A stretch of 64,000 bases of DNA from Mesorhizobium caraganae (GCF_016836705.1 NZ_JAFCGY010000002.1:248001-312000); one strand, 5' to 3'. Positions 17,207 to 25,813 are shown, counted from the first letter of the stretch. Notes: generated by a model not told the origin, from the sequence alone. Program-made: numbers and translations.

Positions 17207-17318
17207 TTTTCTCTCCTTTGGTCGAGCGGCATCTGTTTGCCGTTGGAGAGACCATGCCATCATCCTAGAATCAAAAAAATCGAATTGTTTCGAACAAAAG
17301 GTTCTGTATTGTCGAAGT
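17207..17318. promoter_or_regulatory. divergent regulatory region, tautomerase / LysR
   Basis: This gap has an AT-rich core (TCAAAAAAATCGAATTG then TTTCGAACAAAAGG, about 17272-17301) with the imperfect dyad TCGAATTGTTTCGA. It is the best candidate operator for the LysR protein encoded just to the right. Confidence 0.45.
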
Positions 17319-18182
17319 ATGCAAGCGCTCGACCCTGATCTGCTCAAAACCTTCCTTGCCTTTGTCGATGGCGGCTCGTTGGCCCAGGCTGCGTCCGCTG
17401 TCGGCCGCTCGCCCTCTGCGGTGACCGCCCAGATGCAGCGGCTGGAGGAGATCGTCGGCGAGCCGCTGCTGGTGGCACAGGGACGCGGCCGCGGGCTGAC
17501 GCCGGCCGGCGAGGATCTGGTCGGCCATGCCCGTCGCATCCTTGCCGTGCACAGCGAGGCCTGGCTGGCACTGAAAGGCGCGCGCGCCGCCGGCCGCGTC
17601 GCCATAGGCACCACGCAGGATTTCGCCGACAGGGGCTTGCCGGAGCTACTCAGGGCCTTTGCAACCAGCCATCCGCGCGTCAGGATCGAACTGCGCGTCG
17701 GCCGCTCTGCCGAGCTTGGCGAAGCGCTGCAGGTCGGTCAGCTCGATCTGGCCATCATCATGCGTAAAACCCCGGCCAATGACGAAGTCGGGCTGTTCAG
17801 CGAACCGATGCTGTGGCTGTGTTCGCAAAAGGGGCTTGCCGTGCGGGAAGAGGAGTTGCCGCTGGCGCTGCTCGACCCCTATTGCGGCTTTCGCGAAGCG
17901 GCACTCGCAGCCCTCGATGCAGCCGGCCGCCGCTACCGCATCGCCGCCGGCAGCGCCAGCCTTGCGGGCCTGCGCACCGCGGTCAATGCCGGCATCGCGC
18001 TGACCTTGCGCACGGCGCGATTTGCCCATTCCGGCATCGTCGACGCACCGCGCGAGCTCGGCCTGCCGCCGGTGCCCATTGCGCAATTCGCCATAAGGCT
18101 CGGCCAGGGCGCCGAACGGCCGGCGCGGGACCTTGCCGCCTTGCTCAGCGACAATCTCGCTCTGCCCGGCCTTACCGGCTGA
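17319..18182 (+). CDS. LysR family transcriptional regulator
   Basis: A 287-residue LTTR with an N-terminal winged helix-turn-helix (DLLKTFLAFVDGGSLAQAA… GRSPSAVTAQMQRLEE, residues 7-45) and an effector-binding domain from about 88 onward. The start at 17319 (MQALDPDLLKTF) matches family members; in-frame codons further upstream run into the tautomerase promoter. It is divergent from the tautomerase gene, its likely target. A minus-strand small-RNA candidate lies just after its stop. The ligand is unknown. Confidence 0.88.
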   Translation: MQALDPDLLKTFLAFVDGGSLAQAASAVGRSPSAVTAQMQRLEEIVGEPLLVAQGRGRGLTPAGEDLVGHARRILAVHSEAWLALKGARAAGRVAIGTTQDFADRGLPELLRAFATSHPRVRIELRVGRSAELGEALQVGQLDLAIIMRKTPANDEVGLFSEPMLWLCSQKGLAVREEELPLALLDPYCGFREAALAALDAAGRRYRIAAGSASLAGLRTAVNAGIALTLRTARFAHSGIVDAPRELGLPPVPIAQFAIRLGQGAERPARDLAALLSDNLALPGLTG

Positions 18183-18209
18183 TTTCCCCATGCCGGCTGA
18201 TATCCAAAG

Positions 18210-18289
18210 AAAAAGCCGACCTTTACGATCGGCTTTAAGGAGGACGGGTCGAGGGGTTTGGGGGGACTTGGGGGGTGACCCGTCGCACC
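18210..18289 (-). ncRNA. candidate small RNA, mmgR/suhB (alpha-r8)-like
   Basis: Read on the minus strand, GACGGGTC (18284-18277) pairs perfectly with GACCCGTC (18250-18243) around a 26-base loop rich in C-runs (CCCCCC, CCCCCC, CCCC). A second hairpin, AAAGCCGA/TCGGCTTT (18236-18229 and 18219-18212), ends in a run of five T: an intrinsic terminator. The implied RNA is about 80 nt, close to the 77 nt of S. meliloti mmgR, and has the same two-hairpin plan. The C-rich loop could pair with Shine-Dalgarno sequences. A GGAAC-N16-CATT stretch upstream (18317-18293) resembles an EcfG general-stress promoter with one mismatch. Family naming is from memory. Confidence 0.6.
18212..18236 (-). terminator. 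intrinsic terminator of the small RNA / DMT gene
   Basis: Perfect 8-bp arms, 9-base loop, followed on the minus strand by TTTTTC. It would end the small RNA and any read-through from the DMT permease gene. On the plus strand it has only three T, so it is a poor terminator for the LysR gene. Confidence 0.75.
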
Positions 18290-18292
18290 AAT

Positions 18293-18317
18293 AATGCCTG
18301 AGCCGAATGATGGTTCC
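18293..18317 (-). promoter_or_regulatory. possible EcfG-type promoter for the small RNA
   Basis: GGAAC (18317-18313), 16-base spacer, CATT (18296-18293). The alphaproteobacterial general-stress sigma factor prefers GGAAC-N16/17-CGTT, so there is one mismatch in the -10. Transcription would start near 18287-18290. Confidence 0.35.
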
Positions 18318-18333
18318 ATGACTCCGAAAATAA

Positions 18334-19257
18334 TTATGGGGTTGCCGCCCTTTTTCTCGCCACCAGCCAATCACGCCCGGCATGGGCAAAAACCGCGCAC
18401 AGAACGATGGCGCCGCCGGCCAGGCTGGCGGTCGGCGCGATCTCGCCCAGGAACAGGAAGGTGAACAGGATCGCGAACGGCACTTCGGCGGCACCGAGCA
18501 GGCCGGATTCGGGCGCCGGGATCAGCCGCGAGCCTTCCGTCCATAGGATCGACGCTGCTGCGAACGATCCTCCGAAGGCAACGAGCAGCACAGCATCGTG
18601 GGCCGAAACCGCTAGCGGGTCGGTGACGAACCAGCCGAACACGAACAAAAGGAAGGCCGACACCGCGCCCGCCCACACCACCGGCGTGTCGCGAAAGGCG
18701 CGCACCATGATCATGTAGAGCGCGCTGCCGGCGGTCATCAGCAGTGCGAGCCCATCGCCGAACAGATGGCCGCTGCCGAAGCCGGAACCGACCATGATCG
18801 CCACGCCGCACAGCGACGCTGCTGCAGCAACAAGCGTCTGCGCGCGGAAAGGCTCGCGCACCAGCACGAAGGCGAGCAGCGCGGTGATGAAGGGCGCGGT
18901 GGCATAGATGACCGCCACATTGGCGACATAGGTGAACTTGAACGCCGAGATGAAGGCGATGCTAGCCGCCGCACCCTCAACCGCCAGCAACCAGCCGCGC
19001 CAACCGGGTCGCAAGCTTTCCCGCCCGCCGGAGCGGCGGCGACGCCACAGCACATAGAAGGTGATCAGGATCGAGCCGACAAAGCCGCGCCAGCAAGTGA
19101 TGGTCAGCGGGTCGGCATGGATCGATTTGGTCAACACCCCGGTGAGGGCGAATGCGACGGCCGACGCCGAGACCAGGGCGATGCCGAGCGTGCGCTCGGC
19201 GGCGATGCTGGCCGCGCTGTTCATGAGCGTGTCGGGTTTGTCGAGGGAATCCGTCAT
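18334..19257 (-). CDS. EamA/DMT-family permease
   Basis: A 307-residue inner-membrane protein with about ten helices forming two EamA repeats (first around ASAVAFALTGVLTKSIHADPLTITCWRGFVGS; second from about 165). Members export amino acids, nucleosides or other metabolites; the substrate is not predictable. The ATG start is well placed, with a 9-base direct repeat (CTTGCTGTC at 19272 and 19288) 15-39 bases upstream that may be an operator. The small-RNA candidate follows its stop on the same strand. Confidence 0.85.
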   Translation of the reverse strand: MTDSLDKPDTLMNSAASIAAERTLGIALVSASAVAFALTGVLTKSIHADPLTITCWRGFVGSILITFYVLWRRRRSGGRESLRPGWRGWLLAVEGAAASIAFISAFKFTYVANVAVIYATAPFITALLAFVLVREPFRAQTLVAAAASLCGVAIMVGSGFGSGHLFGDGLALLMTAGSALYMIMVRAFRDTPVVWAGAVSAFLLFVFGWFVTDPLAVSAHDAVLLVAFGGSFAAASILWTEGSRLIPAPESGLLGAAEVPFAILFTFLFLGEIAPTASLAGGAIVLCAVFAHAGRDWLVARKRAATP

Positions 19258-19271
19258 GTCACCAGACTACG

Positions 19272-19298
19272 CTTGCTGTCCTGACACCTTGCTGTCAG
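19272..19298. promoter_or_regulatory. direct repeat and dyad upstream of the DMT permease
   Basis: CTTGCTGTC occurs at 19272-19280 and 19288-19296, spaced 16 bases. The middle also forms the dyad CTGACA-CCTTGC-TGTCAG (19281-19298). This is a plausible repressor site for the minus-strand permease. Confidence 0.4.
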
Positions 19299-19607
19299 CA
19301 GGGGCATCATCCCATGGCACAGCCGGCGCGCCTCTGCGCCAGCTTCGGGCTTACGTTGGGGCAAGGGCCGGCGGCATTCGCTGATGCTTACAAAGGGCTT
19401 TTACGCGGACAAAAGCCACTTAACAGTGGTCGCTGACGCTGTTGCGCGCTGCGGCGGGACGCGCATGTTCGGCGTCTTGCAATGCTGGACGGCCCCAGCC
19501 CAATCAGGTAATTTCGAGGCTCGCGGATTGATCGGCGCGGCTCACCCCGGCAGCGGACTACGGAGAGGGCGCGCCAATGCGTGCGCTGCATAAGTCCGGG
19601 AGTTTCG
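19299..19607. other. intergenic stretch with a small dyad
   Basis: About 309 bases without a convincing gene. GGCTTTT (19396-19402) and AAAAGCC (19411-19417) form a perfect 7-bp dyad that may be a weak terminator remnant. Base composition is close to that of the flanks. Confidence 0.4.
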
Positions 19608-20039
19608 ATGACCGAAGTGATCGATCGACTGGTGACGGCGATGAACGCGCATCATCTCGACGCTGTCACCGCTCTCATCCACGAGAACTATCGGAGCGTA
19701 CAGCCGGCGCACCCGGGCAGAGCCTTCGTTGGGCGTGACCAGATGCGCGCCAACTGGGAGGCCATGTTCACGGGAATACCTGACTTCCACGCGGCGGTCA
19801 CGCGCTCGGTCCAGGACGGTGACACGACCTGGATCGAATGGCATTGGTCAGGGACTCGCAGCGACGGGCAACCCTTCGAGGTGCGCGGGGTCACGCTGTT
19901 CGAGATCATGGACGGTCAGATTGTGGCCGGGCGATTGTATCTGGAGGACGTCGAGCGCCAGGTTGTCGGCATCGAAGACGCGGTTGAAGCCCTCTCCGGG
20001 CGCCGTCCGCCAACGGCCAGCAGTGGAACCGGTTCGTGA
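19608..20039 (+). CDS. SnoaL/NTF2-like fold protein (ester cyclase-like)
   Basis: A 143-residue cone-shaped NTF2-like protein: MTEVIDRLVTAMNAHHLDAVTALIHENYR, GRDQMRANWEAMFTGIPDFHAAV, TWIEWHWSGTRSDGQPFEVRGVTLFEI, DGQIVAGRLYLEDVE. This is the SnoaL-like polyketide-cyclase/ester-cyclase pattern, often found in stand-alone proteins of unknown role. The start at 19608 is chosen because the fold begins there. It is convergent with the serine carboxypeptidase gene, 10 bases away. Confidence 0.75.
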   Translation: MTEVIDRLVTAMNAHHLDAVTALIHENYRSVQPAHPGRAFVGRDQMRANWEAMFTGIPDFHAAVTRSVQDGDTTWIEWHWSGTRSDGQPFEVRGVTLFEIMDGQIVAGRLYLEDVERQVVGIEDAVEALSGRRPPTASSGTGS

Positions 20040-20049
20040 CCTCGCCACC

Positions 20050-21555
20050 TCACTGCGTTACCTGGTAGAGCTCCGCAACGGCCTCCTTCAGCGCGCGCCT
20101 TCCGTCGGGCCGGAAATACATCATGTGGCCGCCTTCTACGACGTCGAGACGGATGGGTTTTGCGCCGCCGAGCGTCGGAAGCTGGTTCACCAGATAGCGC
20201 GAGGCGAGATAGGGCGTGACCAGGTCGGTTTCGCCATTGACGATCACCACGCCGAGCGCCGGGTTCAGCGAACGTGCGCGCTGCAGATCGTCCATCACCC
20301 CGGCATAGCCTTGCCGCGAGCTGCCGTAGTCCCAATTGTGGGTGACGTCGCCGTTGAGCAACCGGTAGCTGACGTCGGTGCGAAAATTCAGCTCGTCGCG
20401 TGCATAGGAGACGAAGGCCGAGGTCAATGCCGGCACGCTGCGGTCGAGCACCGGATCCGGGCCGGCGATGCGCGCGCTCTCGGGGGCGATATCGCTGGTG
20501 GCGATCATGCCGTCATAAGGACTGAGCACCTTGCCGCCGGCGCGTTGGAATTCGCGCGCGAAAAGGCCGGTCGGGATGCGAGCAAAATTGCGCTGCACGA
20601 GCTCGAGCGGCAGGCCGGTGATCTCGGCCACGCGCTGGCTGGCCAGCCGCCCGCCCTGTTCCAGCCCGCTGGTCAGAGCGGTGAGGTAGTCACCCAACGC
20701 ATAGTGCTCGATCTCGGCGAGTTTCTCGCGTAGCGCCTCGCCGCTGACGCCTTCGCTGCGCAGCCGCACCGCCGCCAGCGAGGGCAGTTCCAGCGCCCAA
20801 TGCAGCGGCTGAAACTCGTCCGGCAGCACCAGCGTGAATTCCAGCGCCGGCGAGATCAGCACGATGCCGTTCGGGCTCAGGCCGACATCTTCCTGCAGGG
20901 TTCTGGCAAGCAGTGCCGCACGGAATCCGCCATAGCTTTCGCCGGCAAGGAAGAGTGGCGATCCTGTGCGGCCATTCTGGGCGAGATAAAGCCGGATGAA
21001 GGCGCCGATCGAACTGGCATCCTGGCTGACGCCCCAGAAATCTTTCGTGTCCTGGCCGGGTGCCTCGCGGCTGTAGCCGGTGCCGACCGGATCGACAAAG
21101 ACGAGATCGGTCATATCGAGCCAGCTGTCGGGATTGTCGATCAGCTTTTGCGGCGGCGGCAGGAATTGCCCGTCGGCCCCGGTCGCGATGACGCGCGGGC
21201 CGAGTGCACCGAGATGCAGATAGGCGGACGCGGCGCCGGGGCCGCCATTGAAGACGAAGGTGATGGGGCGAGCCTTCTCCGCGCCCGCCGCCGGCGGCAG
21301 CGAGTAGGCGACATAGAAGATTTCCGCCGTGACCTCGCCCTTGCCGGACAGCAGCGACAGCGTGCCGGCCTTTGCCTGGTAGTCGAGTTTGCGCCCGGCA
21401 ATGGTGATCGAATGGCTGGTGATCTGCGGCGCCGGCAGCAGCGAAAGCACACCGCCGGCAGGGGCGGGGCGCTCGGGCGTTTCGGAGAGGCCGGGCTGCG
21501 CGAAGGCGACAAGCACCAGGAGAATTGCGGGAATAAGCTTCAGCTTGGCACGCAT
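20050..21555 (-). CDS. S10-family serine carboxypeptidase-like peptidase
   Basis: A 501-residue exported alpha/beta-hydrolase. A signal peptide is clear (MRAKLKLIPAILLVLVAFAQ with cleavage probably after PGLS), so the product is periplasmic. The nucleophile elbow is GESYGG, the acid residue is in NGETDLVTPY and the histidine in EGGHMMYF, giving the Ser-Asp-His triad of S10 carboxypeptidases. NGGPGAAS corresponds to the oxyanion-hole loop of the family. It stands alone between a SnoaL-like gene and a divergent OsmC gene. A natural substrate is not known for bacterial members. Confidence 0.85.
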   Translation of the reverse strand: MRAKLKLIPAILLVLVAFAQPGLSETPERPAPAGGVLSLLPAPQITSHSITIAGRKLDYQAKAGTLSLLSGKGEVTAEIFYVAYSLPPAAGAEKARPITFVFNGGPGAASAYLHLGALGPRVIATGADGQFLPPPQKLIDNPDSWLDMTDLVFVDPVGTGYSREAPGQDTKDFWGVSQDASSIGAFIRLYLAQNGRTGSPLFLAGESYGGFRAALLARTLQEDVGLSPNGIVLISPALEFTLVLPDEFQPLHWALELPSLAAVRLRSEGVSGEALREKLAEIEHYALGDYLTALTSGLEQGGRLASQRVAEITGLPLELVQRNFARIPTGLFAREFQRAGGKVLSPYDGMIATSDIAPESARIAGPDPVLDRSVPALTSAFVSYARDELNFRTDVSYRLLNGDVTHNWDYGSSRQGYAGVMDDLQRARSLNPALGVVIVNGETDLVTPYLASRYLVNQLPTLGGAKPIRLDVVEGGHMMYFRPDGRRALKEAVAELYQVTQ

Positions 21556-21694
21556 GACACCTCCGGAATGGCTCCCGCATAGGTATGGTCTAGGCGGTCG
21601 AAGTCAAAGTAACTATTCGCGACGTCGTGGCCCCTCTGTCCCACCGGCATATCAGTGCTATCAAAGCGTGAAGGACTCGAAAGGACAGACCACC

Positions 21695-22201
21695 ATGGAC
21701 GCCACCGCACTCAAAGCCATGCAGGCGCCGCTCAAGGAGGCTTATCGCGGCGATGCCGCGCAGGCGCTGATCACGCTTCGCGCCAGGGGTTCGATCGACG
21801 ACCAATCGATCGCCTGCAAGGTCGAGACGGGCAGGGCGCTGGCGGTGGCCGGGCTGCATCCGGCAACCGGCGGCTCCGGGCTCGAACTTTGTTCGGGCGA
21901 TATGCTGCTCGAGGCGCTGGTCGCCTGCGCCGGCGTGACGCTGAAGGCGGTGGCGACGGCGCTGGAGTTCAGGCTCGGCGCGGCGACCGTCGAGGCCGAG
22001 GGCGATCTCGATTTTCGCGGCACGCTGGGTGTGGCCAAGGATGCCCCGGTCGGCTTCCGCGCCATCCGGCTGAATTTCAACCTCGACACCGACGAGCCGC
22101 AGGAGCGCATCGACGCGCTGATCAAGCTGACGGAACGCTATTGCGTGGTATTTCAGACGATCAACAGCAAGCCGGAGCTGGTGGTTTCAGCGCAGCGTTG
22201 A
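21695..22201 (+). CDS. OsmC-family protein
   Basis: A 168-residue OsmC/Ohr-superfamily protein, expected to reduce organic peroxides or act as a small thiol peroxidase in the cytoplasm. Two cysteines in the expected regions are present: VACAGVTLKAVA in the central helix and ERYCVVFQTI in the C-terminal part. Its sequence is nearer to the generic YhfA/OsmC branch than to Ohr. The ATG at 21695 follows a GAAAGGACAG ribosome site. The last base of its TGA stop is the first base of a family A repeat, so the repeat has landed exactly at the gene end. Confidence 0.82.
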   Translation: MDATALKAMQAPLKEAYRGDAAQALITLRARGSIDDQSIACKVETGRALAVAGLHPATGGSGLELCSGDMLLEALVACAGVTLKAVATALEFRLGAATVEAEGDLDFRGTLGVAKDAPVGFRAIRLNFNLDTDEPQERIDALIKLTERYCVVFQTINSKPELVVSAQR

Positions 22202-22354
22202 TCTCCCCCCTTGAGGGGGAGATGTCGCCGAAGGCGACAGAGGGGGGCGGGCCGACTGGACGCGACGCCCTTTGCGCAGAAGGAGGTTGGCACTCTACGC
22301 GAGGCGACCCCCTCTGGCCGCTTTGCGGCCATCTCCCCCTCAAGGGGGGAGATT
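22201..22354. repeat. MITE-like intergenic repeat, family A copy 3
   Basis: Inverted arms as in 8281-8432, but the core (about 22249-22306) is the reverse complement of the core in the other two copies. Inversion of the core between like arms is what an element with terminal inverted repeats gives when inserted in the opposite orientation. Confidence 0.85.
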
Positions 22355-22357
22355 ACG

Positions 22358-22579
22358 CTACTGCGCCGCCGGCTCTTCCGCATCACCTTCGTCGGTGAAG
22401 GGCGAGGCGCTTGGCACGCAGTTCACCGCCCAGCCGGCCGGGGTCGGCTGCTTCTGGTATTCGGTGATGGCGTTGGTGCATTGTTCGCGGGTGTCGAAGG
22501 TGCTCGGCAGCACCACCATGCCGCCTTGCGGGCCGGCGATCACCAGGTACCAGACCAATGCTACGCTGGGAGCAGCCAT
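22358..22579 (-). CDS. small protein, unknown function
   Basis: A 73-residue protein, not recognised. It opens with a weak hydrophobic stretch (MAAPSVALVWYLVIAGPQGG) and continues with REQCTNAITEYQKQ and WAVNCVPSA, so two cysteines could form a disulfide in the periplasm. The stop lies 4 bases from a family A repeat. Small proteins of this type are common in Mesorhizobium, but support here is only length, composition and an ATG with GGAATTCC nearby. Confidence 0.5.
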   Translation of the reverse strand: MAAPSVALVWYLVIAGPQGGMVVLPSTFDTREQCTNAITEYQKQPTPAGWAVNCVPSASPFTDEGDAEEPAAQ

Positions 22580-22718
22580 GGGAATTCCTCGCTTTGCTGG
22601 ATGTCGGATTCGGATCGAACCCTAGCAACTCCCGGCTGATGGCGAAAGCAGGGCGAAGGGGGAGCGGCCCGCCGGACCATCACAGACCCGTGAGCGAACC
22701 ACGCCCCTGAGCTTGCGC

Positions 22719-23348
22719 TCAGTTCGTGGCAAAGCAGTAGAACAGACCGTCGCCGCCGGTGCCTTTCAGCGCCTCCTGGCTGCAGCCGCCGCGCGAGGCG
22801 TGCGAGGAGTTCCAGGATTTCGCCGCCGCCGACTCATCAAGGCCGGTGCGGTCGTGATGGCCTATCATCGCCGCGCCCTCCGCGCCACTTAGCGTCCAGT
22901 CGCCGCAAGTCTGGTCGGCGATCTTGGTGCCGTCGGGCTTCGAGCCGGTCAAAATGTCGTGCCGGTTCGGCTTGTCGCCACGGCCGTTGACCACTTCGCC
23001 CTTCTCGTTCAGTGCCGTCTGCTTGGTGATGGCGTTGGTGTCGCCGTGCAGCGAGGCGACGTCATCGGCGATCTTTTCGCCCTTGGCGTTGAGCCACGGA
23101 CCCTTGCCGATGCGGTCGCGCGCATCGACGTCGGCGGTCGAGAGATAGGCGTGCCATTCCTTGCCGGTAACCCCGGCCGCTTCCGCCAGGGAGGCGCAGT
23201 GGGCGTCCGCACCCTTGAGACCGCCGAGATCGGCGCCCTTGCCGGACCCGACACTGGTGACGAAGAAGCTCATCTTGGCGTCTTGGGCGAGGGCTGCGCC
23301 AGCTGTGGCTGCAAGCGCTGCGGCGGCAACGAGAAGAAGTCTGCGCAT
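22719..23348 (-). CDS. secreted lectin-like protein
   Basis: A 209-residue protein with a clear signal peptide (MRRLLLVAAAALAATAGAALAQ). The mature part has spaced cysteines and WHAYLSTADVDARDRIGKGPW, QTCGDWTLSGAEGAAMIGHHDR and WNSSHASRGGCSQEALKGTGGDGLFYCF, which resembles the C-type-lectin/endostatin-like fold of proteins called periplasmic lectin in rhizobial genomes. The ligand is unknown. The stop codon lies in a short perfect dyad (CTGAGC/GCTCAG, 22707-22722). Transcribed alone. Confidence 0.7.
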   Translation of the reverse strand: MRRLLLVAAAALAATAGAALAQDAKMSFFVTSVGSGKGADLGGLKGADAHCASLAEAAGVTGKEWHAYLSTADVDARDRIGKGPWLNAKGEKIADDVASLHGDTNAITKQTALNEKGEVVNGRGDKPNRHDILTGSKPDGTKIADQTCGDWTLSGAEGAAMIGHHDRTGLDESAAAKSWNSSHASRGGCSQEALKGTGGDGLFYCFATN

Positions 23349-23427
23349 GTCGGTCCTCCGGTTTCGAATGTCCTACATTCGAAGAAACGTAACTGGAGGC
23401 CTGTTTAATCCCGCTTCAGCCCAGCTT

Positions 23428-24183
23428 TTATTCCGGCTGCCGGTAAGCGACGAAGCGTTGGTTCTTGGCTTGGAAGATCAGCCCTGTCTCTTTCAGCTCG
23501 GGGCTGGCCAGCGGCACGATGCGCTTCGCAATTTCTGAGGGATGCGGCAGCGTCTCCGGATCCTCGCCGGGTGCCACCTGAGCACGCATGGCGGTGCGGG
23601 TGGCGCCTGGGTCGACGGCATTGACGCGCAGCGGCAGGCTTTGGGTCTCATGCGCCCACGAGCGCATCATGGCTTCCACGGCCGCCTTCGATGCCGCATA
23701 GGGCGCCCAGAAGGCGCGCGCCGAATGCGCGGCCCCGGAGGACATGAGAATGGCGCGGCCGGCGTCGGAGAGCCTGAGCAGCGGGTCGACCGAGCGGATC
23801 AGCCGCCAGGTCGAGGTGACGTTGATGGTCATCACCTTCTCGAAGGTTTTCGCCTCGACATGGCCGATCGGCGAGATGACGCCGAGCACGCCGGCATTGG
23901 CCACCAGTATGTCGAGCTTGCCCCAGCGCTCGTGAATGGCGCCACCTAGCCGATCAATGCCGGGCATATCGGCAAGATCGAGCGGCACCAGCGTCGCTTC
24001 GCCCTTGCCGGTTTTGGCGCGTTCAGCCTTGATCTGGTCGTCGAGCTCTTCCAGCCCTCCAACCGTGCGGGCGACCGCAATCACATGCGCGCCGGCGGCG
24101 GCAAGTTCTTTCGCGATGAAATAGCCGATGCCGCGCGAGGCGCCGGTAACGACCGCGACGCGGCCGGAGAGGTCGAGGGTCAT
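23428..24183 (-). CDS. short-chain dehydrogenase/reductase
   Basis: A 251-residue classical SDR: NAD(P)-binding TGASRGIG (13-20), NAGVLG near 96, and a catalytic Ser-Tyr-Lys set with MSSGAAHSARAFWAPYAASKAA. The arginine-rich cofactor loop is weak, so NAD or NADP cannot be chosen. It starts 30 bases after purF on the same strand and is probably read from the purF promoter. The substrate is unknown. Confidence 0.85.
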   Translation of the reverse strand: MTLDLSGRVAVVTGASRGIGYFIAKELAAAGAHVIAVARTVGGLEELDDQIKAERAKTGKGEATLVPLDLADMPGIDRLGGAIHERWGKLDILVANAGVLGVISPIGHVEAKTFEKVMTINVTSTWRLIRSVDPLLRLSDAGRAILMSSGAAHSARAFWAPYAASKAAVEAMMRSWAHETQSLPLRVNAVDPGATRTAMRAQVAPGEDPETLPHPSEIAKRIVPLASPELKETGLIFQAKNQRFVAYRQPE

Positions 24184-24213
24184 GCGAGCGCTTTCAAGGA
24201 TGGCAGTTGGGCT

Positions 24214-25695
24214 TTACGCCCCGTTGTTCGCCAGCAGCGACAGCGTGCGCACATTGTCGTGGCCTTCGAAGTCGAGCAGGCGGGTCGGGTACTGGCCGGT
24301 GAAACAGGCATCGCAGAATTGCGGCTGCTCATTGTCGCGGCCGGCCTCGCCAACGGCGCGGTAGAGCCCGTCAATGGTAAGGAAGCCGAGCGAATCGACG
24401 CGGATGAATTCGGCCATTTCCTCGATCGACATGCGTGACGCCAAAAGCTTCGACTTCTCCGGCGTGTCGACACCGTAGAAGCACGACGCACTGGTCGGCG
24501 GCGAGGCGATGCGCATATGCACTTCCCGGGCGCCGGCATCGCGCACCATCTGCACGATCTTCTGGCTGGTGGTGCCGCGCACGATGGAATCGTCGACCAG
24601 CACCACGCGCTTGCCCTCGATCATGCGACGGTTGGCGTTGTGCTTGAGCTTGACGCCCATATGGCGGATCGAATCGCCGGGCTGGATGAAGGTGCGGCCG
24701 ACATAGTGGTTGCGGATGATGCCGAGCTCGAAGGGAATGCCGGCAGCCTGGGAAAAGCCGATCGCCGCTGGCGTGCCGGAATCCGGCACCGGCACGACGA
24801 TATCGGCCTCGACCGGGCTTTCCTGGGCCAGCTCGGCGCCGATGCGCTTGCGCACCTCATAGACGTTGCGGCCTTCGACCGAGGAATCCGGACGGGCGAA
24901 ATAGACATATTCGAAGATGCAGAAGCGGGTCTTCTGCGGCTCGAACGGAAACAGGCTCTCGATGCCCTTGGACGTCACGACGACCATCTCGCCAGGCTTC
25001 AGGTCGCGCACGAAGCGGGCGCCGATAATGTCGAGCGCGCAGGTTTCGGAGGCCAGGATCCAGGCGCCGTCGAGGTCGCCGAGCACCAGCGGCCGGATGC
25101 CGAGCGGATCGCGGCAGCCGATCATCTTCTTGGAGGTCATCGCCACCAGCGAGAAGGCGCCTTCGACCTGACGCACGGCGTCGATGAAGCGCGAATTCAA
25201 ATCGCGCTCCTTGCTGGTCGCAACCAGATGCAGCAGCGTCTCGGTGTCGGAGGTCGACGAGAAGATCGCGCCCTGCTTCTGCAGCGCGCGCTGCACGGTC
25301 ATGGCGTTGGTGAGGTTGCCGTTGTGAGCGACGGCAAAGCCGCCATCGGCGAGTTCGGCGAAGAAGGGCTGGATGTTGCGCATGCCGGCACCGCCGGTGG
25401 TGGCGTAGCGCGTGTGGCCTATGGCGCGGTTGCCTTGCAGGCTGTCGATGACGTGCTGCTTGGTGAAGGTGTCGCCGATCAGCCCGACATGGCGTTCGAC
25501 ATGGAACTGCGTGCCGTCATAGGAGACGATGCCGGCCGCTTCCTGGCCGCGATGCTGCAGTGCATGCAGGCCAAGCGTGACGATGGCCGCGGCGTCCTGC
25601 CGGCCGAAAATGCCGAACACGCCGCATTCGTCGTGAAAATGGTCGTCTGCTTCGGCGGAAAGCACGTCGTCTGCGTCTGCCTTCGAAACTGCCAT
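24214..25695 (-). CDS. purF: amidophosphoribosyltransferase
   Basis: Catalyses the first committed step of purine synthesis, replacing PRPP pyrophosphate with ammonia from glutamine. The 493-residue protein begins with a 23-residue propeptide, followed by Cys24 in DECGVFGIFGR, which becomes the N-terminal nucleophile of the glutaminase domain. The PRPP-binding motif VVLVDDSIVRGTT marks the phosphoribosyl half. Cysteines near the C-terminus (FCDACFTGQYP) and CIFEYVYF fit the Fe-S-containing Bacillus-type enzyme. Order cvpA, purF is conserved in proteobacteria, and an SDR gene follows. Confidence 0.95.
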   Translation of the reverse strand: MAVSKADADDVLSAEADDHFHDECGVFGIFGRQDAAAIVTLGLHALQHRGQEAAGIVSYDGTQFHVERHVGLIGDTFTKQHVIDSLQGNRAIGHTRYATTGGAGMRNIQPFFAELADGGFAVAHNGNLTNAMTVQRALQKQGAIFSSTSDTETLLHLVATSKERDLNSRFIDAVRQVEGAFSLVAMTSKKMIGCRDPLGIRPLVLGDLDGAWILASETCALDIIGARFVRDLKPGEMVVVTSKGIESLFPFEPQKTRFCIFEYVYFARPDSSVEGRNVYEVRKRIGAELAQESPVEADIVVPVPDSGTPAAIGFSQAAGIPFELGIIRNHYVGRTFIQPGDSIRHMGVKLKHNANRRMIEGKRVVLVDDSIVRGTTSQKIVQMVRDAGAREVHMRIASPPTSASCFYGVDTPEKSKLLASRMSIEEMAEFIRVDSLGFLTIDGLYRAVGEAGRDNEQPQFCDACFTGQYPTRLLDFEGHDNVRTLSLLANNGA

Positions 25696-25788
25696 GGGGC
25701 TCTAGCTCCGCTAAAATGGCCATATAAGGCGAGAGCGCCGCGAAAGCAACGCACTCCGTGCGCCGTTCACACCATAGTCAGCTCATAA

Positions 25789-25813
25789 ATGGCGCCCGCC
25801 CGGTGGGCGCCAT
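25789..25813 (-). terminator. hairpin between cvpA and purF
   Basis: ATGGCGCCC (25789-25797) and GGGCGCCAT (25805-25813) form a perfect 9-bp stem with a 7-base loop, 12 bases past the cvpA stop on the minus strand. The T-run after it is short (TTTAT), so termination may be partial. Confidence 0.55.

Noticed and set aside
18246..18275. G-quadruplex on the plus strand (four G-runs)
   Set aside because: The G-runs are the complement of the C-rich loop of the minus-strand small-RNA candidate, which explains the structure better, together with the flanking perfect stem and terminator.
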